From positions 744,001-808,000 of the forward strand of contig JAQNBH010000022.1 in NCBI GenBank assembly GCA_028752905.1: a DNA stretch of 64,000 nucleotides. Direction: 5' to 3'. Of this stretch, positions 37,707-50,797 are shown one piece after another; the first letter of the stretch is position 1; each line of letters opens with the position of its first letter. The position numbers were made by a program, and so were the translations under genes. The DNA is from Cladorhizidae sp. MBARI D1340-BT2. Its lineage: Eukaryota; Porifera; Demospongiae; Poecilosclerida; Cladorhizidae. The notes under the pieces were generated by a model, which saw only the letters and a program-made list of their open reading frames with translations, did no database searches and was not told where the DNA came from.

Positions 37707-38613
37707 ATCAATAAATGTAGTGGTTTTTCACTGGCAGGCCACCGCTTTGGCAACTGGAAAACGCCAGGAAAGATCGCAAACCTTAACACTTCAAATCACC
37801 ATAACTTGCTAATACTTAGAGTACTCAAAATTTTGGCACGTACAAAAGACAGATAATTAGAAGGGCTATCCGGTGATATAAAAATTTCTTTTTTGGGTAA
37901 AGTGTAGAAAAGTTATGAGCTTTACGGCAAAATAACAAGATTTTGGGGGGGAAAATGAGAAACATATAGACCAAATTAGGGCAAATATCAAGATGGAGAA
38001 CACATAATGAAACCTATCATTAGAATCATATCAAGTCCATTACAGTGAAGTGTGCAGAATATTATGGATGTTTGATATCAACAGAGAGCACAGGGAGAGA
38101 CCTATCTTAATAGCTATATATCAAGTTTATACAGTGAAGTGTGGAGAATCTATGAAGCTAACCTGTTTAGCATCAAGATAGAGAACACATAGAGAAACCT
38201 ATCTTGTGATTCTATGTATGCAGAATATACGGATGTTTGGTATCAAGAGAGAGAACAGAGAGAGGCCTACCTTTAGAGCTATATATCAAGTCTATTCAGT
38301 GAAGTGTGGAGAATCTATGAAGCTAACATGTTTAGCTCAAGATAGAGAACACTGAGAGATACCTATCTTGCAAGTCCATTACAGTGAAGTGTGCAGAATA
38401 TATGGATGTTTGGTATCAAGAGAGAACACTTAGAGAGTCCTATCTTAATAGCTATACATCAAGTCTATTCAGTGAAGTGTGGATAATCTACGAAACTAAC
38501 ATGTTTAGCATCAAGTAAGAGTACAATTCATAACTGCCCTAATTAACAAGACCAAAGTCCCAGATTTTGTCAACTGATAGAGAAGGCCCTTATCTGCAAC
38601 ATGTCAACAGATT
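37707..38613 (+). repeat. Unit 46, long (907 bp)
   Basis: Class A, T4G7A4, caagatgg, agagaacac, cgaaactaac. Same markers as units 38 and 59. Confidence 0.9.
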
Positions 38614-39520
38614 ATCAATAAATGTAGTGGTTTTTCACTGGCAGGCCACCGCTTTGGCAACTGGAAAACGCCAGGAAAGATCGCAAACCTTAACACTTCA
38701 AATCACCATAACTTGCTAATACTTAGAGTACTCAAAATTTTGGCACTTACAAAAGACAGATAATTAGAAGGGCTATCCGGTGATATAAAAATTTCTTTTT
38801 TGAGTAAAGTGTAGAAAAGTTATGAGCTTTACGGCAAAATAACAAGATTTTTGGGGGGAAAATGAGAAACATATAGACCAAATTAGGGCAAATATCAATA
38901 TAGAGAACACATAATGAAACCTATCATTCGAATCATATCAAGTCCATTACAGTGAAGTGTGCAGAATATTATGGATGTTTGATATCAACAGAGAGCACAG
39001 GGAGAGACCTATCTTAATAGCTATATATCAAGTTTATACAGTGAAGTGTGGAGAATCTATGAAGCTAACCTGTTTAGCATCAAGATAGAGAACACATAGA
39101 GAAACCTATCTTGTGATTCTATGTATGCAGAATATACGGATGTTTGGTATCAAGAGAGAGAACAGAGAGAGGCCTACCTTTAGAGCTATATATCAAGTCT
39201 ATTCAGTGAAGTGTGGAGAATCTATGAAGCTAACATGTTTAGCTCAAGATAGAGAACACTGAGAGATACCTATCTTGCAAGTCCATTACAGTGAAGTGTG
39301 CAGAATATATGGATGTTTGGTATCAAGAGAGAGCACTTAGAGAGTCCTATCTTAATAGCTATACATCAAGTCTATTCAGTGAAGTGTGGATAATCTACGA
39401 AGCTAACATGTTTAGCATCAAGTAAGAGTACAATTCATAACTGCCCTAATTAACAAGACCAAAGTCCCAGATTTTGTCAACTGATAGAGAAGGCCCTTAT
39501 CTGCAACATGTCAACAGATT
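38614..39520 (+). repeat. Unit 47, long (907 bp)
   Basis: Class A front with cacttac but gagtaaag, T5G6A4, then class B middle. Same markers as unit 60. Confidence 0.9.
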
Positions 39521-40428
39521 ATCAATAAATGTAGTGGTTTTTCACTGGCAGGCCACCGCTTTGGCAACTGGAAAATGCCAGGAAAGATCGCAAACCTTAA
39601 CACTTCAAATCACCATAACTTGCTAATACTTAGAGTACTCAAAATTTTGGCACGTACAAAAGACAGATAATCAGAAGGGCTATCCGTTGATATAAAATTT
39701 ATCTTTTTTGAGTAAAGTGTAGAAAAGTTATGAGCTTTACGGCAAAATAACAAGATTTTTGGGGGGAAAATGAGAAACATATAGACCAAATTAGGGCAAA
39801 TATCAAGATAGAGAACACATAATGAAACCTATCATTAGAATCATATCAAGTACATTACAGTGAAGTGTGCAGAATATTATGGATGTTTGATATCAACAGA
39901 GAGCACAGGGAGAGACCTATCTTAAAAGCTATATATCAAGTTTATACAGTGAAGTGTGGAGAATCTATGAAGCTAACCTGTTTAGCATCAAGATAGAGAA
40001 CACATAGAGAAACCTATCTTGTGATTCTATGTATGCAGAATATACGGATGTTTGGTATCAAGAGAGAGAACAGAGAGAGGCCTACCTTTAGAGCTATATA
40101 TCAAGTCTATTCAGTGAAGTGTGGAGAATCTATGAAGCTAACATATTTAGCTCAAGATAGAGAACACTGAGAGATACCTATCTTGCAAGTCCATTACAGT
40201 GAAGTGTGCAGAATATATGGATGTTTGGTATCAAGAGAGAGCACTTAGAGAGTCCTATCTTAATAGCTATACATCAAGTCTATTCAGTGAAGTGTGGATA
40301 ATCTACGAAGCTAACATGTTTAGCATCAAGTAAGAGTACAATTCATAACTGACCTAATTAACAAGACCAAAGTCCCAGATTTTGTCAACTGATAGAGAAG
40401 GCCCTTATCTGCAACATGTCAACAGATT
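39521..40428 (+). repeat. Unit 48, long (908 bp)
   Basis: Class D with atgcc, T5G6A4, cttaaaag, acatattt. It is the only long unit with ctgacc, a marker otherwise confined to S2 units. Counterparts are units 40 (front) and 61. Confidence 0.9.
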
Positions 40429-41162
40429 ATCAATAAATGTAGTGGTTTTTCACTGGCAGGCCACCGCTTTGGCAACTGGAAAACGCCAGGAAAGATCGCA
40501 AACCTTAACACTTCAAATCACCATAACTTGCTAATACTTAGAGTACTCAAAATTTTGGCACGTACAAAAGACAGATAATTAGAAGGGCTATCCGGTGATA
40601 TAAAAATTTCTTTTTTGGGTAAAGTGTAGAAAAGTTATGAGCTTTACGGCAAAATAACAAGATTTTGGGGGGGGAAATGAGAAACATATAGACCAAATTA
40701 GGGCAAATATCAAGATAGAGAACACATAATGAAACCTATCATTAGAATCATATCAAGTCCATTACAGTGAAGTGTGCAGAATATTATGGATGTTTGATAT
40801 CAACAGAGAGCACAGGGAGAGACCTATCTTAATAGCTATATATCAAGTTTATACAGTGAAGTGTGGAGAATCTATGAAGCTAACCTGTTTAGCATCAAGA
40901 TAGAGAACACATAGAGAAACCTATCTTGTGATTCTATGTATGCAGAATATACGGATGTTTGGTATCAAGAGAGAGAACAGAGAGAGGCCTACCTTTAGAG
41001 CTATATATCAAGTCTATTCAGTGAAGTGTGGATAATCTACGAAGCTAACATGTTTAGCATCAAGTAAGAGTACAATTCATAACTGCCCTAATTAACAAGA
41101 CCAAAGTCCCAGATTTTGTCAACTGATAGAGAAGGCCCTTATCTGCAACATGTCAACAGATT
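40429..41162 (+). repeat. Unit 49, short S1 (734 bp)
   Basis: Class A, T4G8A3, ctgccc. Counterpart of unit 41. Confidence 0.9.
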
Positions 41163-41896
41163 ATCAATAAATGTAGTGGTTTTTCACTGGCAGGCCACCG
41201 CTTTGGCAACTGGAAAACGCCAGGAAAGATCGCAAACCTTAACACTTCAAATCACCATAACTTGCTAATACTTAGAGTACTCAAAATTTTGGCACGTACA
41301 AAAGACAGATAATTAGAAGGGCTATCCGGTGATATAAAAATTTCTTTTTTGGGTAAAGTGTAGAAAAGTTATGAGCTTTACGGCAAAATAACAAGATTTT
41401 TGGGGGGAAAATGAGAAACATATAGACCAAATTAGGGCAAATATCAAGATAGAGAACACATAATGAAACCTATCATTAGAATCATATCAAGTCCATTACA
41501 GTGAAGTGTGCAGAATATTATGGATGTTTGATATCAACAGAGAGCACAGGGAGAGACCTATCTTAATAGCTATATATCAAGTTTATACAGTGAAGTGTGG
41601 AGAATCTATGAAGCTAACCTGTTTAGCATCAAGATAGAGAACACATAGAGAAACCTATCTTGTGATTCTATGTATGCAGAATATACGGATGTTTGGTATC
41701 AAGAGAGAGCACTTAGAGAGTCCTATCTTAATAGCTATACATCAAGTCTATTCAGTGAAGTGTGGATAATCTACGAAGCTAACATGTTTAGCATCAAGTA
41801 AGAGTACAATTCATAACTGACCTAATTAACAAGACCAAAGTCCCAGATTTTGTCAACTGATAGAGAAGGCCCTTATCTGCAACATGTCAACAGATT
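41163..41896 (+). repeat. Unit 50, short S2 (734 bp)
   Basis: Class A, T5G6A4, gtgattc, ctgacc. Counterpart of unit 42. Confidence 0.9.
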
Positions 41897-42803
41897 ATCA
41901 ATAAATGTAGTGGTTTTTCACTGGCAGGCCACCGCTTTGGCAACTGGAAAACGCCAGGAAAGATCGCAAACCTTACCACTTCAAATCACCATAACTTGCT
42001 AATACTTAGAGTACTCAAAATTTTGGCACGTACAAAAGACAGATAATTAGAAGGGCTATCCGGTGATATAAAAATTTCTTTTTTGGGTAAAGTGTAGAAA
42101 AGTTATGAGCTTTACGGCAAAATAACAAGATTTTGGGGGGGGAAATGAGAAACATATAGACCAAATTAGGGCAAATATCAAGATAGAGAACACATAATGA
42201 AACCTATCATTAGAATCATATCAAGTCCATTACAGTGAAGTGTGCAGAATATTATGGTTGTTTGATATCAACAGAGAGCACAGGGAGAGACCTATCTTAA
42301 TAGCTATATATCAAGTTTATACAGTGAAGTGTGGAGAATCTATGAAGCTAACCTGTTTAGCATCAAGATAGAGAACACATAGAGAAACCTATCTTGTGAT
42401 TCTATGTATGCAGAATATACGGATGTTTGGTATCAAGAGAGAGAACAGAGAGAGGCCTACCTTTAGAGCTATATATCAAGTCTATTCAGTGAAGTGTGGA
42501 GAATCTATGAAGCTAACATGTTTAGCTCAAGATAGAGAACACTGAGAGATACCTATCTTGCAAGTCCATTACAGTGAAGTGTGCAGAATATATGGATGTT
42601 TGGTATCAAGAGAGAGCACTTAGAGAGTCCTATCTTAATAGCTATACATCAAGTCTATTCAGTGAAGTGTGGATAATCTACGAAGCTAACATGTTTAGCA
42701 TCAAGTAAGAGTACAATTCATAACTGCCCTAATTAACAAGACCAAAGTCCCAGATTTTGTCAACTGATAGAGAAGGCCCTTATCTGCAACATGTCAACAG
42801 ATT
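41897..42803 (+). repeat. Unit 51, long (907 bp)
   Basis: Class A, ttacc, T4G8A3, ggttg. Confidence 0.9.
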
Positions 42804-43537
42804 ATCAATAAATGTAGTGGTTTTTCACTGGCAGGCCACCGCTTTGGCAACTGGAAAACGCCAGGAAAGATCGCAAACCTTAACACTTCAAATCACCATA
42901 ACTTGCTAATACTTAGAGTACTCAAAATTTTGGCACGTACAAAAGACAGATAATTAGAAGGGCTATCCGGTGATATAAAAATTTCTTTTTTGGGTAAAGT
43001 GTAGAAAAGTTATGAGCTTTACGGCAAAATAACAAGATTTTGGGGGGGGAAATGAGAAACATATAGACCAAATTAGGGCAAATATCAAGATAGAGAACAC
43101 ATAATGAAACCTATCATTAGAATCATATCAAGTCCATTACAGTGAAGTGTGCAGAATATTATGGATGTTTGATATCAACAGAGAGCACAGGGAGAGACCT
43201 ATCTTAATAGCTATATATCAAGTTTATACAGTGAAGTGTGGAGAATCTATGAAGCTAACCTGTTTAGCATCAAGATAGAGAACACATAGAGAAACCTATC
43301 TTGTGATTCTATGTATGCAGAATATACGGATGTTTGGTATCAAGAGAGAGCACTTAGAGAGTCCTATCTTAATAGCTATACATCAAGTCTATTCAGTGAA
43401 GTGTGGATAATCTACGAAGCTAACATGTTTAGCATCAAGTAAGAGTACAATTCATAACTGACCTAATTAACAAGACCAAAGTCCCAGATTTTGTCAACTG
43501 ATAGAGAAGGCCCTTATCTGCAACATGTCAACAGATT
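42804..43537 (+). repeat. Unit 52, short S2 (734 bp)
   Basis: Class A, T4G8A3, gtgattc, ctgacc. Confidence 0.9.
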
Positions 43538-44444
43538 ATCAATAAATGTAGTGGTTTTTCACTGGCAGGCCACCGCTTTGGCAACTGGAAAACGCCAGGA
43601 AAGATCGCAAACCTTACCACTTCAAATCACCATAACTTGCTAATACTTAGAGTACTCAAAATTTTGGCACGTACAAAAGACAGATAATTAGAAGGGCTAT
43701 CCGGTGATATAAAAATTTCTTTTTTGGGTAAAGTGTAGAAAAGTTATGAGCTTTACGGCAAAATAACAAGATTTTGGGGGGGGAAATGAGAAACATATAG
43801 ACCAAATTAGGGCAAATATCAAGATAGAGAACACATAATGAAACCTATCATTAGAATCATATCAAGTCCATTACAGTGAAGTGTGCAGAATATTATGGTT
43901 GTTTGATATCAACAGAGAGCACAGGGAGAGACCTATCTTAATAGCTATATATCAAGTTTATACAGTGAAGTGTGGAGAATCTATGAAGCTAACCTGTTTA
44001 GCATCAAGATAGAGAACACATAGAGAAACCTATCTTGTGATTCTATGTATGCAGAATATACGGATGTTTGGTATCAAGAGAGAGAACAGAGAGAGGCCTA
44101 CCTTTAGAGCTATATATCAAGTCTATTCAGTGAAGTGTGGAGAATCTATGAAGCTAACATGTTTAGCTCAAGATAGAGAACACTGAGAGATACCTATCTT
44201 GCAAGTCCATTACAGTGAAGTGTGCAGAATATATGGATGTTTGGTATCAAGAGAGAGCACTTAGAGAGTCCTATCTTAATAGCTATACATCAAGTCTATT
44301 CAGTGAAGTGTGGATAATCTACGAAGCTAACATGTTTAGCATCAAGTAAGAGTACAATTCATAACTGCCCTAATTAACAAGACCAAAGTCCCAGATTTTG
44401 TCAACTGATAGAGAAGGCCCTTATCTGCAACATGTCAACAGATT
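43538..44444 (+). repeat. Unit 53, long (907 bp)
   Basis: Class A, ttacc, T4G8A3, ggttg. First of sixteen long units in a row. Confidence 0.9.
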
Positions 44445-45351
44445 ATCAATAAATGTAGTGGTTTTTCACTGGCAGGCCACCGCTTTGGCAACTGGAAAAC
44501 GCCAGGAAAGATCGCAAACCTTAACACTTCAAATCACCATAACTTGCTAATACTTAGAGTACTCAAAATTTTGGCACGTACAAAAGACAGATAATTAGAA
44601 GGGCTATCCGGTGATATAAAAATTTCTTTTTTGGGTAAAGTGTAGAAAAGTTATGAGCTTTACGGCAAAATAACAAGATTTTGGGGGGGGAAATGAGAAA
44701 CATATAGACCAAATTAGGGCAAATATCAAGATAGAGAACACATAATGAAACCTATCATTAGAATCATATCAAGTCCATTACAGTGAAGTGTGCAGAATAT
44801 TATGGTTGTTTGATATCAACAGAGAGCACAGGGAGAGACCTATCTTAATAGCTATATATCAAGTTTATACAGTGAAGTGTGGAGAATCTATGAAGCTAAC
44901 CTGTTTAGCATCAAGATAGAGAACACATAGAGAAACCTATCTTGTGATTCTATGTATGCAGAATATACGGATGTTTGGTATCAAGAGAGAGAACAGAGAG
45001 AGGCCTACCTTTAGAGCTATATATCAAGTCTATTCAGTGAAGTGTGGAGAATCTATGAAGCTAACATGTTTAGCTCAAGATAGAGAACACTGAGAGATAC
45101 CTATCTTGCAAGTCCATTACAGTGAAGTGTGCAGAATATATGGATGTTTGGTATCAAGAGAGAGCACTTAGAGAGTCCTATCTTAATAGCTATACATCAA
45201 GTCTATTCAGTGAAGTGTGGATAATCTACGAAGCTAACATGTTTAGCATCAAGTAAGAGTACAATTCATAACTGCCCTAATTAACAAGACCAAAGTCCCA
45301 GATTTTGTCAACTGATAGAGAAGGCCCTTATCTGCAACATGTCAACAGATT
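44445..45351 (+). repeat. Unit 54, long (907 bp)
   Basis: Class A, T4G8A3, ggttg but ttaac; the only ggttg unit that neither follows an S2 unit nor carries ttacc. Confidence 0.9.
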
Positions 45352-46259
45352 ATCAATAAATGTAGTGGTTTTTCACTGGCAGGCCACCGCTTTGGCAACT
45401 GGAAAACGCCAGGAAAGATCGCAAACCTTAACACTTCAAATCACCATAACTTGCTAATACTTAGAGTACTCAAAATTTTGGCACGTACAAAAGACAGATA
45501 ATCAGAAGGGCTATCCATTGATATAAAATTTATCTTTTTTGAGTAAAGTGTAGAAAAGTTATGAGCTTTACGGCAAAATAACAAGATTTTTGGAAGGAAA
45601 ATGAGAAACATATAGACCAAATTAGGGCAAATATCAATATAGAGAACACATAATGAAACCTATCATTCGAATCATATCAAGTCCATTACAGTGAAGTGTG
45701 CAGAATATTATGGATGTTTGATATCAACAGAGAGCACAGGGAGAGACCTATCTTAATAGCTATATATCAAGTTTATACAGTGAAGTGTGGAGAATCTATG
45801 AAGCTAACCTGTTTAGCATCAAGATAGAGAACACATAGAGAAACCTATCTTGTGATTCTATGTATGCAGAATATACGGATGTTTGGTATCAAGAGAGAGA
45901 ACAGAGAGAGGCCTACCTTTAGAGCTATATATCAAGTCTATTCAGTGAAGTGTGGAGAATCTATGAAGCTAACATGTTTAGCTCAAGATAGAGAACACTG
46001 AGAGATACCTATCTTGCAAGTCCATTACAGTGAAGTGTGCAGAATATATGGATGTTTGGTATCAAGAGAGAGCACTTAGAGAGTCCTATCTTAATAGCTA
46101 TACATCAAGTCTATTCAGTGAAGTGTGGATAATCTACGAAGCTAACATGTTTAGCATCAAGTAAGAGTACAATTCATAACTGCCCTAATTAACAAGACCA
46201 AAGTCCCAGATTTTGTCAACTGATAGAGAAGGCCCTTATCTGCAACATGTCAACAGATT
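45352..46259 (+). repeat. Unit 55, long (908 bp)
   Basis: Class B with cattgat, T5G2A2G2A4, gaagtg in B2. Sister of unit 57. Confidence 0.9.
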
Positions 46260-47167
46260 ATCAATAAATGTAGTGGTTTTTCACTGGCAGGCCACCGCTT
46301 TGGCAACTGGAAAACGCCAGGAAAGATCGCAAACCTTAACACTTCAAATCACCATAACTTACTAATACTTAGAGTACTCAAAATTTTGGCACGTACAAAA
46401 GACAGATAATCAGAAGGGCTATCCATTGATATAAAATTTATCTTTTTTGAGTAAAGTGTAGAAAAGTTATGAGCTTTACGGCAAAATAACAAGATTTTTG
46501 GGGGGAAAATGAGAAACATATAGACCAAATTAGGGCAAATATCAAGATAGAGAACACATAATGAAACCTATCATTAGAATCATATCAAGTACATTACAGT
46601 GAAGTGTGCAGAATATTATGGATGTTTGATATCAACAGAGAGCACAGGGAGAGACCTATCTTAATAGCTATATATCAAGTTTATACAGTGAAGTGTGGAG
46701 AATCTATGAAGCTAACCTGTTTAGCATCAAGATAGAGAACACATAGAGAAACCTATCTTGTGATTCTATGTATGCAGAATATACGGATGTTTGGTATCAA
46801 GAGAGAGAACAGAGAGAGGCCTACCTTTAGAGCTATATATCAAGTCTATTCAGTGAAGTGTGGAGAATCTATGAAGCTAACATGTTTAGCTCAAGATAGA
46901 GAACACTGAGAGATACCTATCTTGCAAGTCCATTACAGTGAAGTGTGCAGAATATATGGATGTTTGGTATCAAGAGAGAGCACTTAGAGAGTCCTATCTT
47001 AATAGCTATACATCAAGTCTATTCAGTGAAGTGTGGATAATCTACGAAGCTAACATGTTTAGCATCAAGTAAGAGTACAATTCATAACTGCCCTAATTAA
47101 CAAGACCAAAGTCCCAGATTTTGTCAACTGATAGAGAAGGCCCTTATCTGCAACATGTCAACAGATT
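46260..47167 (+). repeat. Unit 56, long (908 bp)
   Basis: Front with cttactaat, cattgat and gagtaaag, T5G6A4, then class D middle (caagatag, gtacat). Confidence 0.9.
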
Positions 47168-48075
47168 ATCAATAAATGTAGTGGTTTTTCACTGGCAGGC
47201 CACCGCTTTGGCAACTGGAAAACGCCAGGAAAGATCGCAAACCTTAACACTTCAAATCACCATAACTTGCTAATACTTAGAGTACTCAAAATTTTGGCAC
47301 GTACAAAAGACAGATAATCAGAAGGGCTATCCATTGATATAAAATTTATCTTTTTTGAGTAAAGTGTAGAAAAGTTATGAGCTTTACGGCAAAATAACAA
47401 GATTTTTGGAAGGAAAATGAGAAACATATAGACCAAATTAGGGCAAATATCAATATAGAGAACACATAATGAAACCTATCATTCGAATCATATCAAGTCC
47501 ATTACAGTGAAGTGTGCAGAATATTATGGATGTTTGATATCAACAGAGAGCACAGGGAGAGACCTATCTTAATAGCTATATATCAAGTTTATACAGTGAA
47601 GTGTGGAGAATCTATGAAGCTAACCTGTTTAGCATCAAGATAGAGAACACATAGAGAAACCTATCTTGTGATTCTATGTATGCAGAATATACGGATGTTT
47701 GGTATCAAGAGAGAGAACAGAGAGAGGCCTACCTTTAGAGCTATATATCAAGTCTATTCAGTGAAGTGTGGAGAATCTATGAAGCTAACATGTTTAGCTC
47801 AAGATAGAGAACACTGAGAGATACCTATCTTGCAAGTCCATTACAGTGAAGTGTGCAGAATATATGGATGTTTGGTATCAAGAGAGAGCACTTAGAGAGT
47901 CCTATCTTAATAGCTATACATCAAGTCTATTCAGTGAAGTGTGGATAATCTACGAAGCTAACATGTTTAGCATCAAGTAAGAGTACAATTCATAACTGCC
48001 CTAATTAACAAGACCAAAGTCCCAGATTTTGTCAACTGATAGAGAAGGCCCTTATCTGCAACATGTCAACAGATT
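47168..48075 (+). repeat. Unit 57, long (908 bp)
   Basis: Class B with cattgat, T5G2A2G2A4. Same markers as unit 55. Confidence 0.9.
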
Positions 48076-48983
48076 ATCAATAAATGTAGTGGTTTTTCAC
48101 TGGCAGGCCACCGCTTTGGCAACTGGAAAACGCCAGGAAAGATCGCAAACCTTAACACTTCAAATCACCATAACTTACTAATACTTAGAGTACTCAAAAT
48201 TTTGGCACGTACAAAAGACAGATAATCAGAAGGGCTATCCATTGATATAAAATTTATCTTTTTTGAGTAAAGTGTAGAAAAGTTATGAGCTTTACGGCAA
48301 AATAACAAGATTTTTGGGGGGAAAATGAGAAACATATAGACCAAATTAGGGCAAATATCAATATAGAGAACACATAATGAAACCTATCATTCGAATCATA
48401 TCAAGTCCATTACAGTGAAGTGTGCAGAATATTATGGATGTTTGATATCAACAGAGAGCACAGGGAGAGACCTATCTTAATAGCTATATATCAAGTTTAT
48501 ACAGTGAAGTGTGGAGAATCTATGAAGCTAACCTGTTTAGCATCAAGATAGAGAACACATAGAGAAACCTATCTTGTGATTCTATGTATGCAGAATATAC
48601 GGATGTTTGGTATCAAGAGAGAGAACAGAGAGAGGCCTATCTTAATAGCTATACATCAAGTCTATTCAGTGACGTGTGGAGAATCTATGAAGCTAACATG
48701 TTTAGCTCAAGATAGAGAACACTGAGAGATACCTATCTTGCAAGTCCATTACAGTGAAGTGTGCAGAATATATGGATGTTTGGTATCAAGAGAGAGCACT
48801 TAGAGAGTCCTATCTTAATAGCTATACATCAAGTCTATTCAGTGAAGTGTGGATAATCTACGAAGCTAACATGTTTAGCATCAAGTAAGAGTACAATTCA
48901 TAACTGCCCTAATTAACAAGACCAAAGTCCCAGATTTTGTCAACTGATAGAGAAGGCCCTTATCTGCAACATGTCAACAGATT
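48076..48983 (+). repeat. Unit 58, long (908 bp)
   Basis: Class B with cttactaat and cattgat, T5G6A4, ggcctatctt, gacgtg. Counterpart of unit 37 and the back of 45. Confidence 0.9.
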
Positions 48984-49890
48984 ATCAATAAATGTAGTGG
49001 TTTTTCACTGGCAGGCCACCGCTTTGGCAACTGGAAAACGCCAGGAAAGATCGCAAACCTTAACACTTCAAATCACCATAACTTGCTAATACTTAGAGTA
49101 CTCAAAATTTTGGCACGTACAAAAGACAGATAATTAGAAGGGCTATCCGGTGATATAAAAATTTCTTTTTTGGGTAAAGTGTAGAAAAGTTATGAGCTTT
49201 ACGGCAAAATAACAAGATTTTGGGGGGGAAAATGAGAAACATATAGACCAAATTAGGGCAAATATCAAGATGGAGAACACATAATGAAACCTATCATTAG
49301 AATCATATCAAGTCCATTACAGTGAAGTGTGCAGAATATTATGGATGTTTGATATCAACAGAGAGCACAGGGAGAGACCTATCTTAATAGCTATATATCA
49401 AGTTTATACAGTGAAGTGTGGAGAATCTATGAAGCTAACCTGTTTAGCATCAAGATAGAGAACACATAGAGAAACCTATCTTGTGATTCTATGTATGCAG
49501 AATATACGGATGTTTGGTATCAAGAGAGAGAACAGAGAGAGGCCTACCTTTAGAGCTATATATCAAGTCTATTCAGTGAAGTGTGGAGAATCTATGAAGC
49601 TAACATGTTTAGCTCAAGATAGAGAACACTGAGAGATACCTATCTTGCAAGTCCATTACAGTGAAGTGTGCAGAATATATGGATGTTTGGTATCAAGAGA
49701 GAACACTTAGAGAGTCCTATCTTAATAGCTATACATCAAGTCTATTCAGTGAAGTGTGGATAATCTACGAAACTAACATGTTTAGCATCAAGTAAGAGTA
49801 CAATTCATAACTGCCCTAATTAACAAGACCAAAGTCCCAGATTTTGTCAACTGATAGAGAAGGCCCTTATCTGCAACATGTCAACAGATT
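48984..49890 (+). repeat. Unit 59, long (907 bp)
   Basis: Class A, T4G7A4, caagatgg, agagaacac, cgaaactaac. Same markers as units 38 and 46. Confidence 0.9.
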
Positions 49891-50797
49891 ATCAATAAAT
49901 GTAGTGGTTTTTCACTGGCAGGCCACCGCTTTGGCAACTGGAAAACGCCAGGAAAGATCGCAAACCTTAACACTTCAAATCACCATAACTTGCTAATACT
50001 TAGAGTACTCAAAATTTTGGCACTTACAAAAGACAGATAATTAGAAGGGCTATCCGGTGATATAAAAATTTCTTTTTTGAGTAAAGTGTAGAAAAGTTAT
50101 GAGCTTTACGGCAAAATAACAAGATTTTTGGGGGGAAAATGAGAAACATATAGACCAAATTAGGGCAAATATCAATATAGAGAACACATAATGAAACCTA
50201 TCATTCGAATCATATCAAGTCCATTACAGTGAAGTGTGCAGAATATTATGGATGTTTGATATCAACAGAGAGCACAGGGAGAGACCTATCTTAATAGCTA
50301 TATATCAAGTTTATACAGTGAAGTGTGGAGAATCTATGAAGCTAACCTGTTTAGCATCAAGATAGAGAACACATAGAGAAACCTATCTTGTGATTCTATG
50401 TATGCAGAATATACGGATGTTTGGTATCAAGAGAGAGAACAGAGAGAGGCCTACCTTTAGAGCTATATATCAAGTCTATTCAGTGAAGTGTGGAGAATCT
50501 ATGAAGCTAACATGTTTAGCTCAAGATAGAGAACACTGAGAGATACCTATCTTGCAAGTCCATTACAGTGAAGTGTGCAGAATATATGGATGTTTGGTAT
50601 CAAGAGAGAGCACTTAGAGAGTCCTATCTTAATAGCTATACATCAAGTCTATTCAGTGAAGTGTGGATAATCTACGAAGCTAACATGTTTAGCATCAAGT
50701 AAGAGTACAATTCATAACTGCCCTAATTAACAAGACCAAAGTCCCAGATTTTGTCAACTGATAGAGAAGGCCCTTATCTGCAACATGTCAACAGATT
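49891..50797 (+). repeat. Unit 60, long (907 bp)
   Basis: Class A front with cacttac and gagtaaag, T5G6A4, class B middle. Same markers as unit 47. Confidence 0.9.

Larger units (their letters stand above)
36799..43537 (+). repeat. Higher-order block H5 copy b (units 45-52)
   Basis: Second copy of the eight-unit block at 30233-36798. Its first four units (36799-40428) match a third copy at 48076-51705 (units 58-61), offset 11277 bp, with equal unit lengths 908, 907, 907, 908. Unit 45 differs in its front (ttacc and T5G2A2G2A4, where 37 and 58 have cttactaat). Confidence 0.88.
45352..48983 (+). repeat. Tandem dimer, period 1816 (units 55-58)
   Basis: Units 55-56 and 57-58 are two copies of a long-long dimer. 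Units 55 and 57 share cattgat and the rare T5G2A2G2A4 run. Units 56 and 58 share cttactaat and cattgat, but 56 continues with caagatag and gtacat while 58 continues with caatatag, cattcg and aggcctatctt, so one of the two was exchanged from its middle onwards. Confidence 0.85.
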
